Shown here: positions 35,555 through 44,280 of the stretch, in pieces
Numbering within the stretch: the first letter of the stretch is position 1
Layout of the letters: each line of letters opens with the position of its first letter
NCBI GenBank assembly: GCA_023391075.1
Contig: JAEWBQ010000013.1
Location: forward strand, 1-57,045
Reading direction: 5' to 3'
DNA length: 57,045 nt
Origin: Candidatus Parcubacteria bacterium
GTDB taxonomy: Bacteria > Patescibacteriota > Saccharimonadia > Saccharimonadales > Saccharimonadaceae
Notes under the pieces: model-generated
Seen by the model: the letters and a program-made list of their open reading frames with translations, nothing else
What the model was told of the DNA's origin: nothing
Database searches by the model: none
Program-made: the position numbers and the translations under genes

Positions 35555-35560
35555 ACGGAT

Positions 35561-36724
35561 ATGTATATTGCGATTCTTGGCCGCCAACCGGCCCTCGGCA
35601 TGGCCGAACTCGAACGACTTCATGGCGGCGACCAGACGCGCTGGTTTTCAGACCAGGCGGCACTCATCGACGTACCTTCACTTGACCTGGAACGACTGGG
35701 TGGCACCCAAAAAGCCGGCCGCGTCGTCGCCGAATTGCCACGGGGCGATTGGCGCCAAGTCAGCATGAAGCTCGTCCGTGCCTATACCGAAGCCTGGAAA
35801 ACCACCGAAGGCAAAGTTACCCTTGGCATCAGTGCCTACGGATTCGATGTGTCGCCGCGCGACATCCAAAAGACAGGTATTATCCTGAAGCAGAAGCTCA
35901 AAGCTAGCGGTGTCAGCCTGCGCCTCCTCCCTAACGCCGAGGCCGCCCTCAACACTGCCACCTCCCACCATAACAAGCTCGGTTTGTCTGACAACAAAGT
36001 AGAGCTGCTCGTCGTCCGCGCTCGTAATGGCAAGGTCGTCATCGCTGAAAGCATCGGCGCCCAAAACATCACCGCCTACACCCGTCGCGACCAAGAGCGC
36101 CCCAAACGCGATGCTTTCGTCGGCATGTTACCGCCCAAGCTCGCCCAGATGATGATCAACCTCAGTGCCCCTAAGCTAGGCGCCCGCGTGCTCGACCCGT
36201 TCTGTGGCACTGGCGTCGTCCTCCAGGAAGCCGCACTGATGGGTTTTAAAGTGTACGGCACCGACCTTGCCGACAAGATGATCGACTATTCCAAAGTAAA
36301 CCTCGATTGGCTTGCCGATGCCCAGCATATCGACATCGACGCGACGGTTCACCAGGGCGACGCTATGGATACAGTATGGCAGCCGCCAATTGACGCTGTC
36401 GCCTGCGAGTCCTACCTCGGGCAGCCATTCAGCGCCCCGCCTTCTCCAGCCAAACTCGCCGAAGTCCGTAAGACCTGTAACTACATCATTTCAGAATTCT
36501 TAAAGAATATCGGTTCGCAAATCGATAGCGGCACGCCGCTCTGCGTCGGCGTCCCGGCGTGGCGCGATGCGACCGGCCGCTTCACCCACCTGCCGCTGAT
36601 CGACGAGCTCGCCGAGCTCGGCTACGTTCGTCATGAATTCAAAAACGTCCGCGACAGCGACCTGCTTTACTACCGCGAAGACCAAGTCGTCGCCCGCGAA
36701 CTGCTCGTCATCATCAAAAAATAG
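35561..36724 (+). CDS. TRM11/TrmG10-like methyltransferase
   Basis: A 387-residue protein with a THUMP-like N-terminal half, like the archaeal tRNA guanosine-10 N2 methyltransferases. It starts MYIAILGRQPALGMAELE. The Rossmann domain has SAM motif I LDPFCGTGVVLQEA near residue 212. Motif IV, normally D-P-P-Y, reads ESYLG near 282, so target or chemistry may differ. RNA modification is likely; the exact site is unknown. Confidence 0.82.
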   Translation: MYIAILGRQPALGMAELERLHGGDQTRWFSDQAALIDVPSLDLERLGGTQKAGRVVAELPRGDWRQVSMKLVRAYTEAWKTTEGKVTLGISAYGFDVSPRDIQKTGIILKQKLKASGVSLRLLPNAEAALNTATSHHNKLGLSDNKVELLVVRARNGKVVIAESIGAQNITAYTRRDQERPKRDAFVGMLPPKLAQMMINLSAPKLGARVLDPFCGTGVVLQEAALMGFKVYGTDLADKMIDYSKVNLDWLADAQHIDIDATVHQGDAMDTVWQPPIDAVACESYLGQPFSAPPSPAKLAEVRKTCNYIISEFLKNIGSQIDSGTPLCVGVPAWRDATGRFTHLPLIDELAELGYVRHEFKNVRDSDLLYYREDQVVARELLVIIKK

Positions 36725-36744
36725 AATAGGCCAGGCCTCTCGAC

Positions 36745-36768
36745 GAAACCTGGCGCTTGCCAGGTCAT
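36745..36768 (-). terminator. Terminator of the lipoprotein gene
   Basis: Minus-strand ACCTGGC-AAG-CGCCAGGT followed by TTCGTCG. Weak U-tract; it could also stop plus-strand reading from the methyltransferase gene. Confidence 0.55.
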
Positions 36769-36793
36769 CAGGAGACCCAGCCTACCCACACAG

Positions 36794-37126
36794 CTACTTG
36801 CCCTGGCATACTTTCGGGCTGCCCGGGTCAAATGTCGGAATCTGAACACCTTCCTTCTGGGCTTCGATGATAATCGTGTTCATCAGCCTCTTTGCTTCCT
36901 CGGCAGCTGCGCTGGCAACAGGTGAATTGCGCAGCTTGCAGTACCCCGTCACCACCTCGTCTGCCTGCTCCCGAAGCGACTTGCTCGTATCAATCGGAAT
37001 TGACGGAGCGGTGACTGTCACCTGCGGATTAGGGCCAGGAGATGTATTCACGCATGCCGTCAACAGCCCCGCCGCTGCGACCGCCCCTAGTGCCAGAGCG
37101 ACTGTACGCTCGAATTTGAAGAACAT
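36794..37126 (-). CDS. Small lipoprotein
   Basis: 110 residues from the ATG at 37126, 5 nt after AAGGAG. The signal peptide (KFERTVALALGAVAAAG) ends in lipobox LLTAC, so the Cys would be lipidated and the protein held on the outer membrane face. The mature part is Pro/Thr-rich, then helical, with two more Cys. Own promoter and terminator; family not recognised. Confidence 0.75.
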   Translation of the reverse strand: MFFKFERTVALALGAVAAAGLLTACVNTSPGPNPQVTVTAPSIPIDTSKSLREQADEVVTGYCKLRNSPVASAAAEEAKRLMNTIIIEAQKEGVQIPTFDPGSPKVCQGK

Positions 37127-37165
37127 CACAGCTCCTTGTCGTCGTAGGTCTAGCTATGTACCTTA

Positions 37166-37194
37166 ATTATCCCACTCGCCCGACCACTGGTCAA
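37166..37194 (-). promoter_or_regulatory. Promoter of the lipoprotein gene
   Basis: Minus-strand TTGACC, a 17-nt spacer and GATAAT. Confidence 0.7.
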
Positions 37195-37211
37195 TTTGCC
37201 CTATCGACCCC

Positions 37212-37240
37212 TTGACGGATAGTGAGAAATTCGGTACAAT
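37212..37240 (+). promoter_or_regulatory. Promoter of rpmA
   Basis: TTGACG, a 17-nt spacer and TACAAT, followed by a 38-nt leader with AAGGAG before the ATG. Confidence 0.85.
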
Positions 37241-37278
37241 CAAACAGATTGATTTAGCAACATTAAGGAGTTTGCCCC

Positions 37279-37551
37279 ATGTCACACGTCAAAGCTGGTG
37301 GTTCAAGCAAGAACATCCACAATAACGCCGGTCAGCGCCTTGGCGTCAAGCGCTTTGGTGGCCAAAAAGTCCGCGCAGGCGAAGTACTCGTCCGCCAGAC
37401 TGGCTCAACCAAGGTTGCCGGCCCTGGCACTTACATTAGCAAGAACTTCACCATCCACGCTGCCGTTGACGGTGTTGTCAGCTTCGCGAAGGTCCGCAAA
37501 AGCCAGTTCACTGGCCGCACCGCGCCTCGCACTCAGGTCAGCGTCGAATAA
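37279..37551 (+). CDS. rpmA: 50S ribosomal protein L27
   Basis: A 90-residue L27, near the peptidyl transferase centre. GGSSKN and GQRLGVKRFGGQ are family marks, and the N-terminus is short with no cleavable extension. The usual neighbour rplU (L21) is not adjacent. It is a single-gene unit with strong promoter, ribosome site and terminator. Confidence 0.96.
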   Translation: MSHVKAGGSSKNIHNNAGQRLGVKRFGGQKVRAGEVLVRQTGSTKVAGPGTYISKNFTIHAAVDGVVSFAKVRKSQFTGRTAPRTQVSVE

Positions 37552-37570
37552 TCTCTTCGTTCGCTCATAC

Positions 37571-37600
37571 AATACCCGCCCCAGTGGCGGGTATTTTATT
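37571..37600 (+). terminator. Terminator of rpmA
   Basis: AATACCCGCC-CCAGT-GGCGGGTATT followed by TTATTT; also reaches the convergent HEXXH gene. Confidence 0.9.
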
Positions 37601-39045
37601 TATGTCGCGACAGTATGCTCAGTAATAATTTTTCGTGCCTTTTCATACACTAGGTCTACGACCGTATGCAGCCCCAAGTTGTGTTGGTTCAGCTCGATAG
37701 TCTCGAATGTCGCAAGCGGATCGTGCGACTGCCGGGCAATATCCGCGATCCGATGAGCTTCCGCTTCGATTCGCGCCTCGACTGCCGCGCCATCACCCTT
37801 TGCGAGCTGTGCCTCAAGGAGCGACGCAAGTACTCCATCGATACCACCCATAGATGCGAGTACGCCGCGAACTAACCCATTCGTGTGATGTTCGGCGTAG
37901 TTATGCGGCATCGCCAGGGCTACGGTAGCGAGCTCGCGAAGCCCCACCTGATTCGCGATTGCCGCAAAGACTTGTTCCTGCGTGCCTCCCTTGACGTGCC
38001 GCTCAAGCTCCTCGCCCATATCCTGACCAGTAATGACCTGGTAGTCACGAAAGAACCCCTTGACCTCATGATACCCCTGCTTATTACCCGAGTACCGCTC
38101 AGCGCGCAGCTCCTCGATATTCATCCCAAAAACAACCTCCCCGTCGACATTTAAGCCGCCCTGCGTATGTGTATATTCATGCTCGAGCATGGCCAGGTCA
38201 CGCACGCGGTCGTCTTCGGTATAGTACGATGCGTGGCGGGTCAACTCGGGATTAAGCAGCTTCTCGGCAAGCGCTGAGGAAATACAGAGATTTTGCTCAC
38301 CGTTCAGGACCGTCACCCATGCGTCCGCGGCCATACCTTTAATTTGACGCAAAAAGTCATCGCGCCGTTTTTCAAGCCCTTCCTTCCATGCGTTGACGTC
38401 AGAATGCAGCGCTTCAGACCGTTCCAGCTCTGCCCGTTCCTCGGGATCGGTATAATCAAATTGAGCGTGATCCACGGACGGCGCCGTCAGACCGTACGTC
38501 TGGCTTGCGCCACCGATCGTCAATACACGCACGGCGAAGTGATCTTCGTTCTCAGCGTCCACCCCCAACCGCGCTTTTACACCGTCAAGCAGCCCGCCAT
38601 GGCGAATCGCCTCGTCAAGCTCAGCACTAAGCATGCGGTCTGTGTACGTATCATATACGGACCGGAGGGCATCATCGCTGTACTCACGGCCGCCGCGTGA
38701 CTCTTGCGTCGCCATGATCTGTATGAGCGGGTCGCTATGCTTAGCCGCGAGCAATGCGACCGAGTAGTTGATGAGAGCATTCTCTTCCGCCCCCTCGTTG
38801 CCCGATGCAATGACATCGGCGCAGCGCGTGGCAAGGCTCGTAAAAATCAGCATCCGACCTGGGTCGTCAAATAGCGAGGGTTTGATTTGAAACTCGTCAA
38901 TCAGGCCCAGCCCGGCCTCAAGAACATCGGGGCGCTCGCCAATTTCAGGAACCCTATCGCGCAGCTCACCCAGACCCGCATCAAACCGCGCGTAGCTTTG
39001 GTCAAGTAAATCTTCTAGGGAGTCTGGGGAATGTTCATGCATCAT
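37600..39045 (-). CDS. Putative zinc metalloprotease (HEXXH)
   Basis: 481 residues, cytoplasmic by sequence (no signal or membrane helix), mostly helical. HEYTH at 289-293 fits the zinc-protease HEXXH motif, and Glu311/Glu312 in NIEELRAE lie 18-19 residues further, the gluzincin spacing. The rest is not recognised. It has a strong promoter of its own. A role in regulated proteolysis is possible; a chance motif cannot be excluded. Confidence 0.6.
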   Translation of the reverse strand: MMHEHSPDSLEDLLDQSYARFDAGLGELRDRVPEIGERPDVLEAGLGLIDEFQIKPSLFDDPGRMLIFTSLATRCADVIASGNEGAEENALINYSVALLAAKHSDPLIQIMATQESRGGREYSDDALRSVYDTYTDRMLSAELDEAIRHGGLLDGVKARLGVDAENEDHFAVRVLTIGGASQTYGLTAPSVDHAQFDYTDPEERAELERSEALHSDVNAWKEGLEKRRDDFLRQIKGMAADAWVTVLNGEQNLCISSALAEKLLNPELTRHASYYTEDDRVRDLAMLEHEYTHTQGGLNVDGEVVFGMNIEELRAERYSGNKQGYHEVKGFFRDYQVITGQDMGEELERHVKGGTQEQVFAAIANQVGLRELATVALAMPHNYAEHHTNGLVRGVLASMGGIDGVLASLLEAQLAKGDGAAVEARIEAEAHRIADIARQSHDPLATFETIELNQHNLGLHTVVDLVYEKARKIITEHTVAT

Positions 39046-39070
39046 AATGGTACGCAGGCTATATAATTAA

Positions 39071-39099
39071 ACATTAGCATTATTATGACAGATTGTCAA
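39071..39099 (-). promoter_or_regulatory. Promoter of the HEXXH gene
   Basis: Minus-strand TTGACA, a 17-nt spacer ending TGC, and TAATGT. Confidence 0.75.
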
Positions 39100-39130
39100 T
39101 GCTATGCTTATACTACTAGCCTCCGCGCCG

Positions 39131-39355
39131 TCAGGCTTTTTCGACCGCTGTTCCGCCCAGTAGGCGTACCGTACGGGCAACCGTTGGTTCATCGATAACC
39201 TCACCCGCTTCAAGTTCGGCCGACACAGGTACTACAGGCTGCTCGATTGTCCGATCAGATAGATCGTTAGGCCGGGCCGGTTTTGACTTGTACTGTTCCT
39301 CGCGCAACATCGGTTTATCCGGCCACACCATCAATCTATTTATGCTCTCACCCAT
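39131..39355 (-). CDS. Small hypothetical protein
   Basis: 74 residues, polar and Pro/Glu-rich, predicted disordered. GGAGG lies 6 nt before the ATG, and TGCTATAGT is further upstream, so expression is likely. No recognised family. It precedes the HEXXH gene on the same strand but has a separate promoter. Confidence 0.6.
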   Translation of the reverse strand: MGESINRLMVWPDKPMLREEQYKSKPARPNDLSDRTIEQPVVPVSAELEAGEVIDEPTVARTVRLLGGTAVEKA

Positions 39356-39389
39356 TTTCAGCCTCCATATATACGTTCACTATAGCACT

Positions 39390-39420
39390 AAAAATCCCCA
39401 TCGCAATGTGGGGATTTTTA
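39390..39420. terminator. Bidirectional terminator
   Basis: AAAAATCCCCA pairs with TGGGGATTTTT around an 8-nt loop, directly downstream of the minus-strand response regulator. Confidence 0.9.
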
Positions 39421-39437
39421 CATAAGACGGCATTTAA

Positions 39438-39830
39438 TTACGAAGTGGGAACATCCATCCCTAAGTGATGGCGGATACGCTCCACGACATCGCCGATTAC
39501 TACCTGTGACTTCACGAGGTAATCGTCGACGCCGAGCGCTTCAGCGCGCTCTTTGTCCTTCGGCTGACTCAGCGCCGTCAACATGACGACACGGATGTTC
39601 GCGGTGTCCGGGGTGTTGCGGAGAATGTCCAGCACGTCGAAACCGCTGATCTTTGGCATCATCGCATCGAGCAGAATCAAATCAGGACGAAACTGCACGG
39701 CGCTCGACAGTGCGTCTTCACCGTTGTTTACTTCCTGCACGTCGAACCCTTCAAGCTCCAGGCGGGATTTATACACGGCAGCCAGGGCCGTATCGTCTTC
39801 TACAAGCAGAATTTTCTTTTTGGTATCCAT
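39438..39830 (-). CDS. Single-domain response regulator
   Basis: A 130-residue receiver starting MDTKKKILLVEDD; the longer open frame upstream is not used by homologs. Asp12/Asp13, phospho-acceptor Asp55 (ILLDAMMPKISG) and conserved Thr and Lys (VVMLTAL, YLVKSQV) are present. No output domain and no adjacent kinase. It follows ctpA on the same strand. Confidence 0.9.
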   Translation of the reverse strand: MDTKKKILLVEDDTALAAVYKSRLELEGFDVQEVNNGEDALSSAVQFRPDLILLDAMMPKISGFDVLDILRNTPDTANIRVVMLTALSQPKDKERAEALGVDDYLVKSQVVIGDVVERIRHHLGMDVPTS

Positions 39831-39873
39831 ACGTGCCCCTATCTTACTACACCTTGATGCATCGCCACAAGCG

Positions 39874-41106
39874 TTATGCGCCCAGCTGCGCCTTGGCGGC
39901 GTCAAGCTGCGGGTCACGGCCGGCATTACTATCGTCGCTCGTCATCTTGACTTCTTTATCCGGCTGGATACCCTGGGCGGTAATATTGACGCCGTTTGGC
40001 GTATACCAGCGGGCCACCGTCACCTTGAGGAGCGGACTGTCGCTGTCGCCTAACCCGCTGCCGAGATTCAGCACCTTTTGTACGGTCCCCTTGCCGAACG
40101 ACTTCTCACCGATCAGTGTCGCTACTTTGTAGTCATGCAGCGCGCCAGCAACGATTTCACTGGCGCTCGCCGAGCCACCATCGATCAATACGACCGTCGG
40201 CATGCCAGCGAGGATCGGGTTGCCGCCGCTCGTCACCGTATCGGTCACGACGCCGCCGGTGCGCTCGGTCACGACCGTTTTGTTGTCAAGCCACAGCCCA
40301 GCGACATCCTGAGCTGCCGACAGGTAGCCGCCACCGTTACCGCGGAGGTCAAGGATGATACTTTTAACGTTCTGGCTCTTCAGGCTTTGGGCTGCCTGAC
40401 GCGCCAGCGTACTGGTCTGATCATCAAACCGTGTCAGCTTGATGATACCCGTACTACCCGAGACACTCGAGGTGACACTAGGATTGTTCACCTGAGCACG
40501 GGTCACGGTAAACGATTTCTGGTCGCTACCCCGCATCACCACCAGCTTGACGGTCGTCCCCACATCGCCGCGGATGGCCGCAGCGGTCTTTTCGGACGTC
40601 CAGCCCTGGGCATTCTGGTCGTTCACCGCCGTAATCACGTCACCCACCTGCAGACCGGCTGCTTTCGCTGGATTGCCATCGAGCACGCGCACGATCGTCG
40701 GCTGATTATTACGGATACCGATTTCGGCACCGATACCACCACCGATCGTTCCACTCAGGTCGTTATTAAACTCCTTGGCTTCTTTGGCGTTCATATAGAC
40801 AGTGTACTTGTCGCCCGCTGCCGCCACCATGCCGTGCGTCGCGCCGTCGATCAGCGCCTGGTCATCAAGCTTACCGTCAAAGTTGCCTTTGAGCTGCCGG
40901 TAGACATTTTGCAGCGAACTCATATCAAGGGTACCGCTGGCGACTTTGAAGCCGAATACCGGCCCGATTGCTGCCGCGATGTCCTGACTGCGGGTTCCGG
41001 CGGCAAACGCCACCACAGCCATCAGTGCGAGACTGGCAATAAATATTTTTCGTGATATTGCCGGGCGCTCATGCGCGACCGCGGCCATGGAATGTTTCTG
41101 TGGCAC
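39874..41106 (-). CDS. ctpA: C-terminal processing protease (S41)
   Basis: A 410-residue secreted or membrane-anchored protease: N-terminal signal-anchor (about 19-37), PDZ domain (about 120-200), and S41 catalytic domain. The Ser314/Lys339 dyad lies in GGSASASEI and SFGKGTVQ. CtpA/Prc enzymes trim or activate wall hydrolases in other bacteria, and here a hydrolase gene lies directly upstream. It starts at a GTG after TAGGAG. Confidence 0.93.
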   Translation of the reverse strand: MPQKHSMAAVAHERPAISRKIFIASLALMAVVAFAAGTRSQDIAAAIGPVFGFKVASGTLDMSSLQNVYRQLKGNFDGKLDDQALIDGATHGMVAAAGDKYTVYMNAKEAKEFNNDLSGTIGGGIGAEIGIRNNQPTIVRVLDGNPAKAAGLQVGDVITAVNDQNAQGWTSEKTAAAIRGDVGTTVKLVVMRGSDQKSFTVTRAQVNNPSVTSSVSGSTGIIKLTRFDDQTSTLARQAAQSLKSQNVKSIILDLRGNGGGYLSAAQDVAGLWLDNKTVVTERTGGVVTDTVTSGGNPILAGMPTVVLIDGGSASASEIVAGALHDYKVATLIGEKSFGKGTVQKVLNLGSGLGDSDSPLLKVTVARWYTPNGVNITAQGIQPDKEVKMTSDDSNAGRDPQLDAAKAQLGA

Positions 41107-41203
41107 TCCCCGCTCCTATTTCTTATGTTGTGGCTGAATACTCTTATGATTATACCACTTTAGTGCTGCCCTATCGTGACCCAACGGCATCCGATCGTTC
41201 TAT

Positions 41204-41236
41204 CAAAATACCGCACCCGTAATGGGGTGCGGTATC
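41204..41236 (-). terminator. Terminator of the CHAP hydrolase gene
   Basis: Minus-strand ATACCGCACCC-CATTA-CGGGTGCGGTAT followed by TTTGAT. Confidence 0.9.
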
Positions 41237-41254
41237 GATTGTAACCTGCGTACC

Positions 41255-42418
41255 TTAGAAGTAGATGTACGTGTCGTAGGTCGAAGGGTTCACGTGGTAG
41301 CGTTCGCTGTACTGACCCCAGCCGCCGTTTGGCAGCCATTCGTTGTACTGGCTGATGTTGATCGTGCCGTCACTGTTGACACTCTCAACCCAGACGATGT
41401 GACCGTAGGCACCGACCGACATCACACCTGCGGCGCCAGCACGTGGAGTGCTGCCCGTAGCGATACCGGCGCCACGCGCCTTGCCCGGCCACATGATCGC
41501 GTTACCGAAGCCGTATGGCATATACCCGTTCTTCTGGTAGACTTTCCAGGCAACGTAGCTCACACATTCACGGTTGTAGAGACCCCATGGGTCGACGAGC
41601 GTGTCCTGAGCGTTGTTGGCGAGGTTGGCAGGATAGCCGCCCTTGCCTGGATCGCCAGCCAGCGCCGAACCGCCACCGCCACCGTTCGCACGAAGGCGTG
41701 CCGCGAGGTCGGCCTGTTGTTGCTGGATGAGGCTGCTCTTGGCGGCCTGGCTCTGCGAAACGAGCGTCTGATACTGCGCTTCCTGACCCTGGGTCTGGCT
41801 GATCAGTTGCTGCTGCTCGGCTTCCTTGTCGCTCAAAGCTTGGCGCTGAGCCTTTTGGTCGTCCATCACGTGCTGGACGTCAACCTTCTGCTTTTCGAGC
41901 TGAGCCTTCAAAGTCTTGATGTCGTTGATGGTCGTGTTGAGTTGGTCGCGAATCGAGTCGCGCTGCGTCTGCGCATCGAGGTACTGGCTAATGTTCTGGC
42001 TGCTCGCAAGCATTTCGAGCGGCGAAACCTTTGAGTTGTCGTACGATGACGCCAGGATATCACCAAGCTGTTGGCGCTTCGCAACGATTTTTGCTTCGTT
42101 AGCGGCGATGTCAGCGGTCAGCTGATCGTACTTGAGCTGGCTAGCGTCGATCTGGCCCTGGATAACGGCTTTTTGCGCGCTTAATTGATCTAAAGCGTTT
42201 TGCAGCGTGTTCGCCTGCTGATGCAGCTGGCTTGCCTGTGCCTGATACTGATCAATCTGGCTCTGAACCGCCTGAATCTCGGCAGCGAAGTCGCGGGCCA
42301 GTACAGGCCGTGCGAACATGGCGATCGGCGTAGCCGCTGCCATAAGCACCGCTGCGGCGACAAGACTACCCTTGCGCAGCTGCGGTTTCGAAACTGGTGT
42401 GGTGGACCGTCGTTTCAT
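41255..42418 (-). CDS. PcsB/CwlO-like CHAP peptidoglycan hydrolase
   Basis: About 387 residues from the ATG at 42418 (MKRRSTTPVSK); upstream in-frame starts at 42436 and 42451 are possible. A signal peptide ends near ARPVLA. A long coiled coil (about 40-230, Gln-rich) precedes a CHAP domain with catalytic Cys (NRECVSYVAW) and His (GAYGHIVWVESV). This is the layout of PcsB and CwlO, which are switched on by FtsEX. The genes for FtsX and FtsE lie directly upstream. Confidence 0.88.
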   Translation of the reverse strand: MKRRSTTPVSKPQLRKGSLVAAAVLMAAATPIAMFARPVLARDFAAEIQAVQSQIDQYQAQASQLHQQANTLQNALDQLSAQKAVIQGQIDASQLKYDQLTADIAANEAKIVAKRQQLGDILASSYDNSKVSPLEMLASSQNISQYLDAQTQRDSIRDQLNTTINDIKTLKAQLEKQKVDVQHVMDDQKAQRQALSDKEAEQQQLISQTQGQEAQYQTLVSQSQAAKSSLIQQQQADLAARLRANGGGGGSALAGDPGKGGYPANLANNAQDTLVDPWGLYNRECVSYVAWKVYQKNGYMPYGFGNAIMWPGKARGAGIATGSTPRAGAAGVMSVGAYGHIVWVESVNSDGTINISQYNEWLPNGGWGQYSERYHVNPSTYDTYIYF

Positions 42419-42546
42419 TAGTTTGTATTTTACCATAAGCATAACCTCCATGTCAATGCTTTTTATACTAGTGCCTACCCTTTAACGATTAATTTTGGCG
42501 CGCGTGCAATACAAGCTTCAGCAAATGCGCAGAAACATAATGGTAA

Positions 42547-43524
42547 TCAGATCTTGAGATACCGCCGGGTCGCCAGTAATGACGAGATGATTCCGATCAG
42601 AGCACCGATACAAAGCATAGCGGGTACGAGGACCCAGATATAGGTAGTGACAAGGTCGGAGACGGTCGCCATCTGGATGCCGTAGCCTTGTAAGTTACCC
42701 TTCACGCCATAGACGACACTGAGGCCGATGGCGGTAGCCATAATGGCAGCGATACAGCCGTACATGATCGCTTCGACGATGAACGGACCACGGATGAAGC
42801 TGCGGTCAGCACCGATCAGTTTCATCATCTGAATTTCTTCCTTGCGGTTGAAGATAGCCATACGGATGGTGTTGAAGACAATCAATGACGAGATCGCGAC
42901 AAACAGGATGGCGGCACCGATACCGACGCGGTCGGCAAAGACGACCCACTGACCGATCTTGCTGATGGCCGTGCTCGATTTGCCCTCGAACGACGGGGTG
43001 CGGCGCGGGTCGGCGTGCTGCTTGTAGTTGTCATTGGTATTGACAAAATTGCGCAGTTCAGTGGTGTTGTTGATGTCAACGACCTTGATGTTGAGCGCCC
43101 AGACGAAGCGGTTGTCGGCTTCGTTCAGTGCGGCGAGGATATCAGGGTTCTGCTTATTGTCTTCGGCAAACTTCTGGCGAGCAGCAGATGGGTCTTCGAT
43201 GGCGACTGAGCGGACACTGCTCAGTTTGCGCAGGTCGCTTGCGACCGATTCGGCTTGGTCGCGCGTCGTGTCAGTCTTGAGGTAGACCGACATGTCGACG
43301 TTGTTCTTGACCTGCCCTGCCGTGTCAACAAGGGCGGTACGGATCATGACGGTCGAAAAGATCACGACCAGCGTAATGGTCATGACGGCCGTGGCAGCCA
43401 GAGACAGCCAGGCGTTACGCGAAAAGTTGTTGACGCCATAGCGGCACATCCGCAGGAAGGTCAGTAGTTTGCGGCGGTTGCGCTTGGTCTGCGCAAAGGC
43501 GCGTGCATCGAGTTTTTTGGCCAT
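42547..43524 (-). CDS. ftsX: Cell-division protein FtsX
   Basis: A 325-residue four-helix membrane protein: helix about 36-60, a large outer domain, then three helices from about 205 to the end. The NFSRNAWLSLAATAVMTITL start and the C-terminal TRRYLKI are typical. FtsX passes the ATPase signal of FtsE to wall hydrolases outside. It shares one base with the ftsE stop. Confidence 0.93.
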   Translation of the reverse strand: MAKKLDARAFAQTKRNRRKLLTFLRMCRYGVNNFSRNAWLSLAATAVMTITLVVIFSTVMIRTALVDTAGQVKNNVDMSVYLKTDTTRDQAESVASDLRKLSSVRSVAIEDPSAARQKFAEDNKQNPDILAALNEADNRFVWALNIKVVDINNTTELRNFVNTNDNYKQHADPRRTPSFEGKSSTAISKIGQWVVFADRVGIGAAILFVAISSLIVFNTIRMAIFNRKEEIQMMKLIGADRSFIRGPFIVEAIMYGCIAAIMATAIGLSVVYGVKGNLQGYGIQMATVSDLVTTYIWVLVPAMLCIGALIGIISSLLATRRYLKI

Positions 43525-44207
43525 TATTGTCGGTAACTCCCCTGAGCTTGGTCGCTAGTAATCTTGCCGTGCTCCAGTGTGACGACGCGGCGTTTAAGTT
43601 TGTTGACGATCTCAACGTTGTGGGTCGTCAGCAGGACGGTCGTGCCGTACTTGTTGATTTTTTCAAGCAGACGAACGATGTCCCAGCTGTGACGTGGGTC
43701 GAGGTTACCGGTCGGCTCGTCGGCGATCAGAATCTTTGGCTGACGGACGATGGCGCGGGCAATGGCGACGCGCTGACGTTCACCACCCGACAGCTGGTGC
43801 GGAAAGTTCTTTTCTTTGCCGGTCAGCCCGACGAGCTCGATAACCTTTGGGACGGTATTCTTGATTTCACGATTGGTCATGCCAGCGATTTCGAGGGCGA
43901 AGGCAACGTTTTCAAACACGGTGCGCTGCGGCAGGAGTTTAAAATCCTGGAAGACCACGCCGATCTTGCGGCGCAGGAGCGGGATGTGCTTGTCCTTGAG
44001 GGTGTCGTAGTCGATACCACCGACAACGATTTTGCCGCTATCCGGCTTTTCTTCGCGCGTCAGCAGTTTCAACAGCGTTGATTTGCCGGCCCCGCTCGTC
44101 CCCACCAGGATGACAAATTCGCGTGGCTCGACATGAAGGCTTACCCGGTTGATAGCCGGTTTTGCGTCCTTCCCGTACGTTTTTGTTACTCGGTCGAGCA
44201 GAATCAT
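43524..44207 (-). CDS. ftsE: Cell-division ATP-binding protein FtsE
   Basis: A 227-residue ABC ATPase: Walker A GTSGAGKST (about 36-44), Q-loop FQDFKLL, signature LSGGERQR, Walker B ILIADEPTGNLD, H-loop TTHN. TATAAT with the TGC extension ends 8 nt before the ATG, so the ftsEX unit starts here. Confidence 0.95.
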   Translation of the reverse strand: MILLDRVTKTYGKDAKPAINRVSLHVEPREFVILVGTSGAGKSTLLKLLTREEKPDSGKIVVGGIDYDTLKDKHIPLLRRKIGVVFQDFKLLPQRTVFENVAFALEIAGMTNREIKNTVPKVIELVGLTGKEKNFPHQLSGGERQRVAIARAIVRQPKILIADEPTGNLDPRHSWDIVRLLEKINKYGTTVLLTTHNVEIVNKLKRRVVTLEHGKITSDQAQGSYRQ

Positions 44208-44280
44208 TACAACTAATTATAGCATAAACGCTACGGATGCAACATGCAGGCGCAGCGATCACACGCCTCGATAGGTAGCC

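Noticed and set aside
41222..42034. Long plus-strand frame of 270 codons
   Set aside because: It lies antisense inside the CHAP hydrolase gene, whose domains are clear; no promoter or family match.
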